Assembly (NCBI GenBank): GCA_007922225.1
Contig: ML679958.1
Location: 51,292,838 to 51,356,837, forward strand
Source of the DNA: Emydura subglobosa
Taxonomy: Eukaryota > Chordata > Testudines > Chelidae
Direction: 5' to 3'
Length of the DNA stretch: 64,000 nucleotides
The position numbers and the translations under genes were made by a program. The number at the start of each line of letters is the position of its first letter. Position 1 is the stretch's first letter. The notes beneath the pieces were generated by a model. The model was not told the origin of the DNA, made no database searches, and worked only from the letters and a program-made list of their open reading frames with translations. This document shows positions 10,701 through 23,800 of this stretch, one piece after another.

Positions 10701-13700
10701 TGATCTTGTATCAATATTTTCCCTTTGTAACACTCACCAACAGGTAAGAGTTGACATTTTGCATCCAAAAATGTGTCTACTTGCTTCTTTCATAAATAGT
10801 TTCCATGATTAGAACTAAATTAACACCCAAAGAAAAATGCACCTTCTCCATGAAGCTCAATGTTTTATTTTCCAATTGTCATCACATATCAAATGAAGTA
10901 AATGCTTAACATCCAAAGTTTCTATATTGCAGAAATATACCCTATCCTGTTGGGGGCATTTGAACCATAAATTTAAAAGCTCTCGCATTGCTCAAGAGTT
11001 CATTTGCACCATCCACTTGGGTGTCCATCAGTCCTATTTTATACCATTTAAGGAAAGCAGGTGACAGCCCACATATCTAAATATAAAAAGCTTATCATTT
11101 TTACCATAGTAATAACACGAATGCCTGAAAAGCAGAACCAAATCAATGTTAGCTGAAATAAGATCTGCTTTTACTGGCTCTATAGTTTCTATAAAGATGG
11201 ATCAAGCCAATAAAATATGTATCTATTATTTAAAAGCACCTTAAGTATGAGCACTTAATGTTGAACTGAATCAATCAGGTAAACTATTTTCAAAATAAGA
11301 TTTATTCTATAAAAGAGTAAATTATCTTTAAAAATATATTAGATTCCCACTTTGGGGGTTTTATGGTTCATATGCGCACATAAATATTCAACTACTTCTA
11401 CTATTGCCATCCCATGATATTATATTTCTGTCACAAATATCCATGTTCATTTTCCTTACTCTCATCTTTCTACTTTACACATTACGCAAGAAGCAGTTCT
11501 GGCTAAGAAAATAAAACAAACAAGTACATTAAAGATTCATAAATTTTATTAAACATGCTTAATAAAATTAGCATTTGTACTCAATCTCAATTCAGAGATG
11601 CATTTCTCCACAAACCTGTTGATCAGTGGAGGCAGAAGATGCAAATCAACTTTACAGCATTTCCTGCTATAACTTGTTTTGAACTCAACTTCAGTCACTG
11701 AAAGCCGTTTTGAATCCTATTGCCAAACTTTATATATTTGCTGACCCTTCAATATGCTGATATCAAAAATTAGAATCCTTTTTCAAGTTGTCAAACTGAG
11801 AACCTAGTCAGAATTTAGTTCTCCTGAAAAATATTAACCTCAAAAGCAGAAGAGAATTTTTTAAAATTCAGTATCTGAATAGATAACATGCGAATGTATT
11901 TTTCCAGTGATCAAACACAAGATCATTTTATAAACTGTTTATATTTCATCCAAAATAAAGTGTACAAAGAATGTGGAAATACTGTACAGAAAGAATGCAT
12001 TACATGTAGCCTTCCACTAGGTGTCACTATTGCTACATAATAAAAGATTCATATTACTTTTCTATATTACTTAATCACTTTACACTTCGGGAATATTTTT
12101 CCCATTTAATTTCAAAGGTTTCTGCTGAATTTATAACATCAGTTTTCTAAAGGAAGGAAATTTTGCTGCAGTGTCACAAATTTTACTGAGTAACTATACC
12201 ATTAAAGAGTCTAAAAAATTGTGTTTTACAAATATTTCTATATTAAAGCAGGAAAATCATAGATTTAAAGAGATGAGGATTTTATGCACTTCCCTACTAA
12301 CTGTATAACACTAGTAACATGACTGCAGCAACCAAGATGTTGTAATTCTTAAAAGAACCATGTCTGTTTTTTCCTTGAATTTTGGGGCATTTTATTTATT
12401 TAATTAATTTAAAGAATAACTGAACGTTTTACTACTTACGAGAAAAAGAATATAAGAGTCATCAGAATTATAATGTACATAGCAGAAGGTATTTTCTGTC
12501 ATACTGTACCACCATTAAGAGCTTGACTCATTAGCGAGTTCACATTTTTCCTAATAGAGCAGAACTTTGCTAATTCATATTGGCTGGAAAACCCACCAAG
12601 GATAACAAAAATCTGCATATTAGTGAGTGAGTACACTGCAGGACTACACCCCAAGTGCCTTTAGCTATCATTTAAGTTAGCCAGGGTTGAAAACATGCAA
12701 CACCATCCTCACCACCTTTCAGGATCAGGCCCTAAGTATATAATTTAATAAATTTAAGATACTACAACAGACATGCTCTGTTCATTTATTTTACAAGTGT
12801 AGTTTATCTTTCATCATTTGACAACACTACAGCATATTAGTAAATGTACCGTAATAGATTTCATTACTTTTATGAAATCTTAGTAATATTATTTGTATTC
12901 CAGTGGTGCCCACATGTTGATAGGCACTGTCCAAACTCACAATAAAATATTATATGTCCCTACCAGTTCTGGTACTGTAATTTCAAACTTTTATATAAAC
13001 TTTTGTGATGAGACACAATAGTCTTTCAAACCAATCTGAATCCTGCAAAGGTTGGTACTGAACAAAAGGTGTTCAACACTGGATTACTTTTCAGTATCAT
13101 ATGTAAAATGAATTTGTTAGTCTCAGCACACTGAACTATGTGCAAGCACCTTTGTCACAAGAACCACCATCACAACTGACACTACTTTGCACATCTGTTG
13201 ACAGTCTCTGAAAAAAAGACCAACAACTGAATGGACACAGAAAAGAAAGTAACCTCCTAACCCCTAGAAGTGGTCCTTTCTACAGGGTGTTGAGATAATT
13301 TCATAAAAAACAGGGATGAGATGTTTGTATTATTAGCACCTTTGCCATTTCTGTTCTGTGAAAAGAGAGCAAAGGCTTCGTTTTCTACAAAAGTGTCAAT
13401 CTGCACATTTCAAAACAAAAACCCAAAACAAAACACAACAAACACTAATGAAAGTTAGATAGTGATTGGCAGGCTTCTGGCACACGAGAAGGAGGGAAAG
13501 GGATGAAACAGAAATACACTCTAGGTATGTGGATTAGTGAGGTTCAGATGTAATATTTTATAATCAAGAAAGTACTTCAAATGTAAATATTTCCACGTGG
13601 AACAAAAAGACTCTAAGAACAAATTAAATCTGCATATTTAGAAATTGTTAGGAGTTGCAAAGTATTAATTCCATACTTTGCACATTAATGAAGCCCATTA

Positions 13701-14155
13701 TCACTTAAGTCAATATTAATCTATAAAGGAAATGAATTTTAAAATGTTAAAAACTGTACTTAATAATGGGTTCTTTAAATATTTTAATAGTTGTACTTTT
13801 ATTTTCTAAGATAAACTTCTGAAATATTTCAAAGGATAGTCCTCAACTCAAAGGTTTTATGCCTTGACAAAGTTTATAGTGCCAACTTAGTCTCATATCC
13901 AGCTCTGTGGTGTAGAGATCTAAAACCACAGATATGCAAATAGTAGACCACTGTTCATGTGGTTTTCAGTATAACCATGTTTTATAAATTCTACAGAAAG
14001 TTCCAAGCTGTTCCATGATCTGCTTACTGAAAATGAAATGAAAGGAGTCAGCCAGGGTCAGTAGAGTCCCCTCAGCAGCTCTAGCTGCCCAACTTTCTTG
14101 TCATATTGACAAGAATGAGAGCCAACAGCCGATGTAAAGAAAGCAGTATCTAAAC
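7756..14155. other. Mostly unique presumptive intron with minor repeat-like patches
   Basis: I see no gene. Weak repeat-like patches: 8489-8735 has a GGCCTGGTCAACACT start resembling the Harbinger-type MITE ends elsewhere, and about 10580-10705 resembles reptile repeats with 'TTACACTGG...CAGTGTAA' symmetry. The remainder is AT-rich with short poly-A and poly-T runs. Confidence 0.35.
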
Positions 14156-15210
14156 CAGCGGTTCCCAAGCTTGGGGTCGTGACCCCATTTGGGGTCGTAA
14201 CGATAAAAAACGAGGGTCGCAAAGATGCTCAACAGCTACTGCCCAGGAGCACTGGACAGCGCAGGGCAGGGCTCCGGCTTGCTCACGGCAGCAGCAGCAT
14301 TGGGCGGCCTGGCAGGGTCATGGGCAAGGGGCCTCACTCCTCCCCTTTTGCTTTGTGTCCTCTCCGCCAATGCACCCTCCCTGCTGCAGGGAGTCCTGGG
14401 CGCGTCACGAGACCCAGCAGTGCCCAGCTTGGGGCGGCAGCCCTGAAATGGGGGGAGGCACTGCTGGGGAAGGAGCAAAGTACAGTGTGGGTGGGTGGGG
14501 GGGCCAGGAGAGATGGAAGGTGTCACAGTGCTGGGTGTAGTGAGGCTGCCTGGGGCAGGAGAGCAGAGGGTGTGTCACAGTGCTGGGGTATTGCCAGGGG
14601 CAGGAGAGTGAGGGGGTGTCAGTGTTGGGTGTGTGGCTGCCTGGGGCAGGAAAGTGGAGGGGGTGATCACAATGTTCTGGATGGGGCCTGAGTGAGATGA
14701 ACGAGGACAATTACTGCAAGACACTAAAGAAGTGCAACACAACAAAACTTGCAACCCAACGGAAAAAAGATAAGGTGACTTTAAGTCATTTTGTATCCTC
14801 CAGTGTCTGGGCTGATCTGGGAGCCAGAGCCATCCATGGCAAAACTAAGACAGCACGGGGGAACAGCCTACATAAGCAGTCTGTTGCTGGATACCTGTAC
14901 ATAGCAGCAGTGCCCAGAATCTCTGCAGTGTGCCCCCTTCCCACACTTTTAAGTCTCAATTTAGCAACTGTGAATCTAGGGTTGCTTAGCAGTATGACTG
15001 CACAGTAAATATAAATTGATGTAATAGTTATTTTAGGCTTTGTATTCAATGTTGTATTTTTATTTAAAAAACGTTAAAATGATTTAAAATATTTTAAATG
15101 AAAAATATAAATACCATAAACACTGCAATACCATGACTTGTCTGCTGGGGTCGCCAAAAATTTTCAGTATTTAAATGGGGTCACATTGAGTAAAAGGTTG
15201 GGAACTCCTG
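14156..15210. mobile_element. hAT-type non-autonomous element (1055 bp)
   Basis: The ends are CAGCGGTTCCCAAGCTTGGG and GGTTGGGAACTCCTG. Subterminal 'GGGGTCGTGACCCC' and 'GGGGTCGCC...GGGGTCAC' motifs are typical of one abundant reptile hAT group. Flanks ATCTAAAC (14148-14155) and ATCTTCAC (15211-15218) match at 6 of 8. The interior contains a GC-rich tandem array and a lower-GC right half. The 170-codon frame inside (14179-14691) begins in the inverted end and reads through the array, so it is probably not a gene. Confidence 0.8.
14500..14700. repeat. GC-rich minisatellite inside hAT element, about 60-bp period
   Basis: Three to four diverged units share GGGGCAGGAGAG, GGGGGTGTCACAGTGCTGG and GTGGCTGCCTGGGGCAGG cores. 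The array is confined to the interior of the 14156-15210 element. Overlapping long frames on both strands here are a by-product of the biased composition. Confidence 0.65.
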
Positions 15211-16229
15211 ATCTTCACTAACATTGCATTGCCCTAACTATTCCAACATAAGCTCCACACCTCTTGTTGAGGTAGTTTTATTGTGCCTGTATAGCAAGGG
15301 AGTTATATTGGTGGGAGGAGCATTTCAGTGTGTACACATCCACTGTTTTGTCACTAAACATACACTTCACCACCACAAGCAAACAATCACAATATACACA
15401 AATTCCTTTTAGAAAAGAGAGATACCAGAAGGAAAAGGAATAAGGGGAATTGACTTGAAAGTTAATGCCTTTCCAAAAGAAAATACAACATTAATAACAC
15501 TTCATCCACCTATAAATATGTAAAGGAAGAGTGACAGTTATACATACAGCCCAATTACATTATACAGTATTGACATTTTCATGAATTTACTCTACAAAAA
15601 CAATTCCAAACATATATTTTTAATTCACTGAACAAAGAAAATGTTAAATGCAAGTAAATTAAGAATTAAAATCAGCGTAGATGTGAACTACAAAGCTGTA
15701 ACTGATACAATTGGTAGGCTAGTCTGGGAGCATTGCATATTGTTAAGGTTGTCCAACACTTCTCATCATAAGACCCTATTTTCAGGGGTTTCTTCCTATC
15801 TTTAACCATTTGGGCTGAAATTTTCCATGGCAGGTGTCTGCTCAAGCTGAATTTCCATGGAAATTTTCAGCAAAAACAGTTCAGCTGTGTGACAGTGAAG
15901 CTAATGAGTTTGTCTATATTAAAAAAAATTCTGATTACCTGAAATTTGGCTGGAGGTGACACTTTGTCAGGGATGTGCCTTTTGCCATTCCTATGAAAAT
16001 CTGCTGAAATTTTGCCAAGTTACAAGCCTTTAAAAAAAATTCCAGTTCACACATGTAGACTTAATAGAGATTATTATAGTGTAGCAGCTAAAATTATCAA
16101 AGAATTCATCCTCACTTAACATGCTCAAACTTTTCACAGATCCTAATACTGATCAGATTATGCAAGTACCATTCACACAGAGCAATTAATACATTCCATC
16201 CCAGAGCTACAGGGACAAAGCCAGACCTT

Positions 16230-16760
16230 TCCTGTAATGGCTGTCAGACACTGCAGAAAAGGGCAGGGAGCCAGTCTCTTGTATGATTTCAAGGACTGCC
16301 CTGTTGGCACCCAGGGAGCATGGAGGAAGAAGCCATTTAATTCAAATGCAGAGAAAAAAAACAACTGGGGGCAGGGGAATAGACTAAAACTAGCTGAGCA
16401 AAGAGATTGGGACAAAAAACCAGGTGAGGAGAAGACAGCAATTGGATGAGAAACCCTGGAAGGGAGACTGTACTGAGAGCCACTGAGGATGGAGAACATG
16501 GGCAGGAGGGATGAGAGACAGATCAGGATGTGCAGAATGGAATTGGGAATGGCTGGGGAAGGAGACTGGAAATGGGATGGGGAGTCTGGAGGGCTGAACC
16601 TAAACCTACTAGGTAAGAAACCTGGAACTGGTCTCAGAAGCCTGAGGAATGGAAACTGGGACTGGTCATGTAAGAACGATGTGACTGGGACGAGAAGCCA
16701 GTGGTGGGGTAGAAACAGAAACAAGTTGGAAGGTATGGGGCAGGAGAAATACAATTGAGG
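16230..16760. repeat. Degenerate purine-rich GGRAYTGG tract
   Basis: The plus strand is strongly purine-rich, with recurring GGAAACTGGGACTGG-like words (for example about 16555-16700). The long minus-strand frame across it (16173-16817) is Pro/Ser/Phe-rich because of this bias and shows no domain. It looks like a decayed tandem repeat. Confidence 0.4.
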
Positions 16761-17129
16761 GGAATGGACAGAAGAGTCTGTGCTCACTATAGCACACTCC
16801 CCCGGCCTCCAGAGCATGAAATGCAGCCTGATTCCTGAATCTCATCATTCTTCTGCTGTCAGCAATTATCTCTGAAACCCACTGGCAAAGCATGTGGCTC
16901 ATCACATCTAGTGCCAGTGAATACAGAGGATGACAGCATACTACTGCTGGCAGTTATTCCATTAGCAAAAGTGGCAGAGGTCTGAGTGGTCAATCTACAG
17001 GTTCCAACTCTAATGATGAACCACACGAGTATCAATATGAATAAAATTCTATTATGTCACAAGATGGAATTTGTTTTCTCATATGCTTTTTTTAAAACCC
17101 TACAAAAATACCCACATAAGGGTACATTA

Positions 17130-17210
17130 AAAGATCATTATTAAGGTTGCAAAGTCAAGAACACAAAAGTTAGGAAATTACAAAATTCAAGTTGCTTCGG
17201 GTCTAAGTGG
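17130..17210 (-). repeat. Dispersed repeat copy, TTGACTTTGYAACCTTAA family
   Basis: Read in reverse, it contains TTTTGTGTTCTTGACTTTGCAACCTTAA. It shares this core with direct copies at about 17700-17830 and 27800-27960. The family is unnamed to me and non-coding. Confidence 0.45.
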
Positions 17211-17354
17211 TAGAAGTGCTAAGCAGCCAGAGCTGCAACTGAAGGCAATGGGAGCTTTGCTTGAATATATTAAGTGCTATATAATATTGAGTCTGAACAA
17301 CAAGGTTCTAAGCAGGTCCAATTGGGCATCTAAAATTAGCAGAAACTTTTTTTT

Positions 17355-17480
17355 TTTTTTTTTTTAACTTAATCTGTCTGTGCTTCAGTTTGCAATCTGT
17401 AAAATGGGGATAATATCCACTCAACTCACAAGGGTGTTGTGAAATAAATGCATGAATGTTTGTGAAGTACTCAATCATTG
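17355..17480 (+). mobile_element. MIR-type SINE fragment
   Basis: It carries the core and tail signature of MIR: CTGTGCTTCAGTTTGCAATC, TGTAAAATGGGGATAATA and ACAAGGGTGTTGTGAAATAA. The tRNA-derived head is missing, and a T-run (17347-17365) lies just upstream. Confidence 0.75.
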
Positions 17481-17699
17481 TAGTGATGAGAAAACTACAT
17501 GAGGAAATTAACAGCTCTGTCTTAAGAGCAAGATTTGAGTAATGTGCTGTAAATAAGACAGTATGGGGCCACAAATTGAATGAGGATAACAAAACACTGA
17601 ATAGCTACTCATTAAGTAAGCACTGAATGAGCCAGGGGTTCTGTAGAAAAAAATAATACACAAACATGTAATTAAAGACTATCATAATGCATATGCACA

Positions 17700-17830
17700 G
17701 GGAGCCAAATTAAGGTTGCAGATGTAAGCCTCTTTCTGACATTTTCTATCTTTTGAGTACTTGACTTTGTAACCTTAATCTTTTTAAAATAGTTTTTTGC
17801 ATGTTGTAGCTATCTAAAATATATAGTAAT
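17700..17830 (+). repeat. Dispersed repeat copy, TTGACTTTGYAACCTTAA family
   Basis: It contains GAGTACTTGACTTTGTAACC followed by TTAATCTTTTTAAAATAG and TTTTTTGCATGTTGTAGCTA. It aligns by eye with 27800-27960 across roughly 130 bp. No terminal repeats or coding frame were seen. Confidence 0.5.
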
Positions 17831-18693
17831 AGCAAAATTATACCTTATTCAAATAAAATGTATAAAATAGCACTCAAGGATTTCTTTAAAAATTTATTTA
17901 TGAATTAATAAAAAGCATTTTTTACAAGTCTGATTTGCTCTTTCTGTGCTAGACTATAAATAAGTTCAAATTTCAAGAAACATGAAATTAAATGCAAGCT
18001 TTAATTTATTGCCCACGTAATCAAACTGTTACAATTCTGTTATAGTTTTACAAGTTAAAACAGATTTTTCACATCCCCTACAGCATAAATATGAATATAT
18101 CACAATAAGATGAAAAACGAAGTCTAACTAGATTTATTAAACTATTGATGAAGGCAATTAAGTGCATGCTAATATTTAGGTATTTTTAAATATGCTGTCT
18201 TGCCTATTTAACATGTAACAATATGCCTAGTGCTATAGTTGAGTGTAATAGCATACACCTTTGAATACACTTTTTAAAAAAGGTCTAAAGTCAAAATTCA
18301 CAATTTAGTGCTAAAAAATTCTGCACTATATTCTTATCTTAAATAATATTTCTTCCTTGCACCACAATGAATAATAAATGTATGATCACTCATACCTATT
18401 TTTAACTTTTGCAGCTGACAAACTTTGTGTCTTCCTTCTGTATAGCAGTTTGTTTTCTTTGAAATATAAAACACTGCACAAAGATGAATTAAAGATGGTT
18501 GATCATGCATGACAAATTCAGTAAAGTTAGATATTCAAGTTTTAATTTTTATGAGTGCTTTTTTCACTTTACTGGTAGAAGAAATTATACCATTATAGTA
18601 AACAAAAAGCAAACAATAAGATGTTAGCTCCTTTGCACTCTCCAAGTACAGGAAGATGCACTAGTCATATGCCTTACCCAGTTACTACATTAA

Positions 18694-19094
18694 GGCCATG
18701 TCTACCCTAAAAAATCAAGTCAACTTTGCTTATGTCAACATACAGCCACCACAGTAACTACACCGCTTATGCATATCTACACTTTGCTCCTTGTGTCAGT
18801 GGTGCGCGTTCTCACCAAGAGCACTTGCACCAACTGAACTGTCAGTGTGGGTCATTGTGGGACGGCTTCTGAAAAACAGCAACAGTCTATGTAAGCAATG
18901 CAGTGTCTACACTGACACTGCATCGACCTAACTATATTGACATTGACAATACACCTCTCATGGAGATGGAGTTATTAAGTCGGTGTAGCAGGCAAGTTAC
19001 GTTGGTGGAAGCAAAATTTTAGTGTAGATACTTACATAGTTAGGTTGAGGCAAGCTGCCTCCTGTCAGCCTAACTCTGTAGTGTAGAACACGGC
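18694..19094. mobile_element. PIF/Harbinger MITE (401 bp) with TAA duplication
   Basis: The ends are GGCCATGTCTACCCTA on the left and TAGTGTAGAACACGGC on the right, imperfect inverted repeats. TAA flanks both sides (18691-18693 and 19095-19097), the 3-bp TWA target preference of PIF/Harbinger. The left about 170 bp aligns by eye with the start of the transposase-bearing element at 35070, including TTTGCTCCTTGTGTCAGTGG versus TTAGCTCCTTGTATCAGCAG. The right half resembles the 60059-60825 element in reverse. It has no coding capacity and is probably an internal-deletion derivative moved in trans. Confidence 0.85.
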
Positions 19095-20019
19095 TAAGCT
19101 GAGCTAGATAAATCAATGCATCTGCAACTTAACTTGGTTTCTTAACACAAATTTCAGTTCTCACTAGTACAAAATTTCGCTCTCTTCATCTTTAATTAAT
19201 ACAGTATTTTAAAGTGTCTGTGGCCAAGATATTCCATACTCCTCTACAGCTTAGCTAAAACAGGCCTCATCCTGTAAGGCACAGACACAGTCAATACCGT
19301 CTCCAAATTATTTTGGAATTTCCCAACTTACTGTATTTTTTTGATTTTGTAAAAAACCAACATGCATACCACTCCCTTTCCACTTGTGTTTTAACATGCA
19401 TGATAACAAAACAAACTGGTCAAAATGTTGTATGTCTGTTTCTTACTCAGACCCATAGCTGACATCTTACATTTTTATTTCCATGGGTTTTATAACTATT
19501 CTCTTATACTGTATTATGAAAGAACATATTTATGTACTGTTCAATTTAAGTGCCCCATCAGAAGATGGAATGTTTCATGGAATGCCCATAAAAGATATCT
19601 TCTCAAGGACTGATACATATTATGGTTCTAATGGTTGCGGGGTTTATTGTTTTGTTATTTTAAAGAAACATTGTTAATCAGAAATGTTCTTAAAGAGGGA
19701 GGGAAACTAGTACTGTATAACATGTCAAATTGTTACTCTTCCAAGCAATTAAACAAGGTAATATAAAATTGGGCCTGCTCAATGCTTTCCTCCGATTCAT
19801 ACAAGCCTCTGTTTTTAAGCTTCCACCAAACATTCTCTCATCTTGGCACAAATTCTATTCAAAGATCATATTAAACAACGATATGTCTTAGATACAAACA
19901 TGAGAACCAAATATTTTATGTTATTGATTAATATTTTATTTAATACTGAAGAAGCTTCTCAAATACATAGATCTGTATATTAAGGGAGATTTAATTAGCT
20001 TGTTTATGCAATTTATTTG

Positions 20020-20081
20020 TAGGGCCCTGCGGATATCTGCTTTATATCTGCGGACTAAGTTTGTATCTACGCAGAGCCCTA
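20020..20081. mobile_element. 62-bp hAT-type mini-element, perfect 8-bp duplication
   Basis: The left end TAGGGCCCTGCGGATATC and right end TATCTACGCAGAGCCCTA are inverted. TTTATTTG occurs exactly on both sides (20012-20019 and 20082-20089). The element is little more than its two ends. The same ends mark the elements at 34695-34806 and 45752-46168. Confidence 0.85.
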
Positions 20082-20209
20082 TTTATTTGCCAACTTTAGA
20101 AAGTTGCAATAAGGTTCTTATGGTTGATTTGGAGCTGCACTGTGACAATTTATTAATTTTGTATGTCGTTCTAATTATTGGGATGTTTACTATACGAATA
20201 TCTTGCTCT

Positions 20210-20870
20210 TAGCTCAGCAGGGGTCTATCTGGAAAAGCCAGGGAGGAAGGAAAATAACGGCTCAAGATAGTCGCCTCCTGGCAAACCCCTGTTAACGGGC
20301 AATGGCAGAACTATTCCTCTGATGATTTTACTTCTATCATCAGCCATCCTGCAAAACTCATCAGGAAAGGTTAACGCTCAGGAACTGTAAGAACAAAAGA
20401 ACTCTTGCAATATTAAAAGGGACTGCCTCAAGAGAGAGTGGTTGTTCAAGGGAACCTGACTGAAAAATAGGCACCTGCTGTGGTGTCTGGAGAATCTAGG
20501 TTTGCCTAGGTCAACCAACAATGGTGGAGCTTATGTAAGCCAGGCATGCAGACTGTTGTTTAAAATTCCTTTTTTCCCCTCTAGATATTTTGTTCCTATT
20601 GCTAAGATAAAACAAATACTTGTATTTTAAGAAAGCTGTCTGATCATGATATATCACTGGACATAGAGAACAACTTCAAGTGCCAGAGCTCAGTCGGACC
20701 AAAAGGTACCATAGCCCAGGTCCCATTCTAAGAATGGGAGAATTATGGAATTCCACCCCAAGATAAGCAAAGGCATGAGGCATAATACTGGAGGAGTTTT
20801 GCTTACAGAGACTAGAGACGGAACAGAGTTGCAGCTAGCTCTGCAACCATCACAATTCTGAAGCAGTCTT
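20210..20870 (+). repeat. LTR-like retroelement segment
   Basis: The segment is of higher complexity and GC than its surroundings, with no open frame and a T-rich stretch (TTCCTTTTTTCCCCTCTAGATA, about 20570) before an AATACTTGTATTTTAAG block. This layout recalls solo LTRs of reptile endogenous retroelements. I could not fix TG...CA ends or a target duplication, so the limits and class are tentative. Confidence 0.35.
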
Positions 20871-20889
20871 AAACAGAAGATGCTATACG

Positions 20890-23800
20890 TTAAAAAGGTA
20901 TATATGGAACTGAAGTTATATCTCGGAAAATGTACAAACTAAAAGTTTTGAAAATAATGGTTGGGACTCAGAATTAAAGGGTGAAATAAATTTGTCCAAT
21001 ATTTACATCTCCTGTTTCCTATGCACCACCTCAATATGCAGCAGAGAAGAGCTCATAAGTAGATGAGATAAAAGGAGTGATGTGAGCCAATACACAAGAA
21101 AGTGAATAGAAAAGCACACTGAACCTTATGCAGTTTATGAAATCAAAAGGGGAGGCCAAAGGAAGAATAGAAGAGGCTCAAGGAAGGCAACTAAACTCAG
21201 AGCAACAGAAAAAGATATAGCACAGTACAACCATCTGAAACAAGTTCAAGACCCATCAGAAGTTCTCAAGTTACAGCACAGCTCTGCATGAAGATGCTAT
21301 CACCTAAACTCAAATTGTAGTTGTTGAAATGAGTCTTGCAAAATCACTCCCAAGGGTTAGGGCAAAATAATTTTTAGTTAAAAAAAGTGAATTGCAGATA
21401 ATTGTTAAATCTTAAATTACAGTAACATTTTATTCTCCTTTCAAATTCTGACTAGTCAGATCCGTGTTCCTGAGAAAAGGTACAAGGCAAAACAGAGATC
21501 TGTGAGGAACAAACATCTAGTTCTCTACTGTTAGATTTGGTTTTCCAACCTGCTGGAGTGGAAAAGTGTCACAGTTTCACTTTTCAGCCACACATTATGA
21601 TTGATACATTCACTATATTTTCTAATATTCCAAGAAATCAGAGTTATTAATCATTCTATTCTAGCAGGCATTAATGGATATTTGGGGGGAGTAGCAGCAG
21701 TAGAAAGCTAAAATAACAAGACAGAGCATCTACTTGTGTGAGTGCCCCCACTAGTCTCTTTATTCTGCCTTTATTTACTTACTTTATTTAGTGCTGGTGA
21801 AAATTAATTACTTGGAAACCTTGGACAGTTACAATTATTTTTCTCTACAGCACAGGTCTAGTCTAGTATGGGAAACAGTAGTGCAAGCTTACCCACACTG
21901 ATCTCTGCCTTGGTGCCTTACTCTTATGCAAGAGGACTAACACTATGCATGAGAGATTACTTCAGTTTCAGTGCCTACCTAAATTCTTCATTTGTGAATG
22001 CCAGTTAGTTTCAGTTGGAATGGTGATTTTTGGAACAATGATGGTCATCAACTGGGAACTGAACCAAACCCATATAATTTAGGCAACTGAACAGCAACTG
22101 AATCATCATTTTGGGGCATTAATGATAAAGGGCTAGATTTAAACTGATTCAAACATTTCCTGTTTCCTAACCATATAAAACTTTTTTAAAAGTTGCTGTA
22201 TAGCAACAACAAAATTGCATTCTGTTCCTGTAAACAATTCAGATCTTAACCGATGCAAAAGAAAAATATAAAAATTGATGCCAATGTCAGTAACACCTTA
22301 AATAAAGCAGAAAGGTAAAGAGCAGGCAGTTCAGCCTACTTAATGGTTTCTTACAGAATTATTTCTTACTGGAACTGTTACTGAACTTGTTTTTCTCCTT
22401 CCCAAGTCACTCATTACTGAAATTGCTACAAAGTTCCTATAAAGAAAAACCTCTAGGCCTGTAGTATTGCATAAGTTCATACCAGTTTTGTTTAATTCTC
22501 GTCTTGCTATTTATAAAACTTCTAAAACCTCTAATCTGTGTCATGTAATCAGCTTGGTTACTCAAAGGCCATGTACACACCAACTGTTTACTATATGTAT
22601 TATATAAATCAGTAGACTAGACTATAGTATTTTATTATAGTCCTTTACTTCAGAGATATAAACTTCAGAGATATAAACCGTAAAGCTCTGTTAAGACTGC
22701 TGTACAAAGCAGAGTATTAGATAGAGAACATGTTTTCAAAATGAAATCGGATTGAAGTACTGCCATACAAGCTCTGCATATGTATATTGAAGTATGCCTT
22801 GGCTTAAGTTGTAGAAATGCTGTTTTCAAAAGCAGCAACTTAATTTTTTTTGTTTCATCTTGCATCTGTATATAGAATGCACATTTGATAAGTGACTAAT
22901 AGAAGAATTTGTTTTACCACATTGAAGATTTACCAAATGAATAAATGTAAGCAAATAGAGTTTATCCCAACGTTTAAGAGGAAAAGCAAACTGATCTGAA
23001 TAAGCTAAGATTCAAACCAAAATATCACAATTCCCAAAACAAAAACTTTATTAAATTTGGAGTTAAGTTTAAATACGTCAGATGAATAAACCTTTATAAA
23101 CAAACAAAAACCACCTGTTGAAAGCCAGACCATTTAAAGTGAATGTTTTACTTAAATGCAAACTTGAGAAAATATATGGGAATGCACAGTTAAGGTACAA
23201 TGAAAAACCGTAGCTTTTCACTTGTGTCCTTGCCACACTATGAACTCTCTATGTAAAACAAATATGTGGAAAACAAAATAAAGTGGGAGTGGTTAAGATT
23301 CAGTACATGTGGATTCAGTATATTTGCTGGGAAAGTAGAGCTGAACTGTTGATATCTTACCTACTGATAAAACGGTAAGAAAGTTAAAAGTATCTATTAC
23401 ATTACAGCCAATTGATATTTTTAATTGATATGGTTAACTTGCCTGTTTGACTGGAGTCATATTAAATCTCATGTACATTAATATTTTGCCTATAACCTAA
23501 ATGCACGGATATATAGGATTTCAGAAAAAATGTTTTTAAAATTTCCAAATATTAGAAAGAAAATAAAGAACAATAAAAACACAATTTACATTAAAATATT
23601 TCTGGCATGTTCGATAATCAACTACGTTCCCATGGTACAAAGCAGTGAGAAACTAGATATGTCATTAACCATAAAAAAACACAGAACACAGAAGAAATCA
23701 TGATATGAAAATAATTAAATGTACACAATCCAGCCACCGAAAATCACTTATTCTGCAAAATATCTTGAAACTAATTGTTTTAATTAAGTTCACGATTAAT

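Noticed and set aside
14179..14691. 170-codon plus-strand frame
   Set aside because: It begins in the hAT inverted end and runs through a GC-rich tandem array with long frames in other phases and on the other strand. No domain is visible, so it is compositional.
16173..16817. 214-codon minus-strand frame, the longest in the window
   Set aside because: It is rich in Pro, Ser, Phe and Leu because the plus strand is purine-rich and repetitive. No recognisable domain or splice context.
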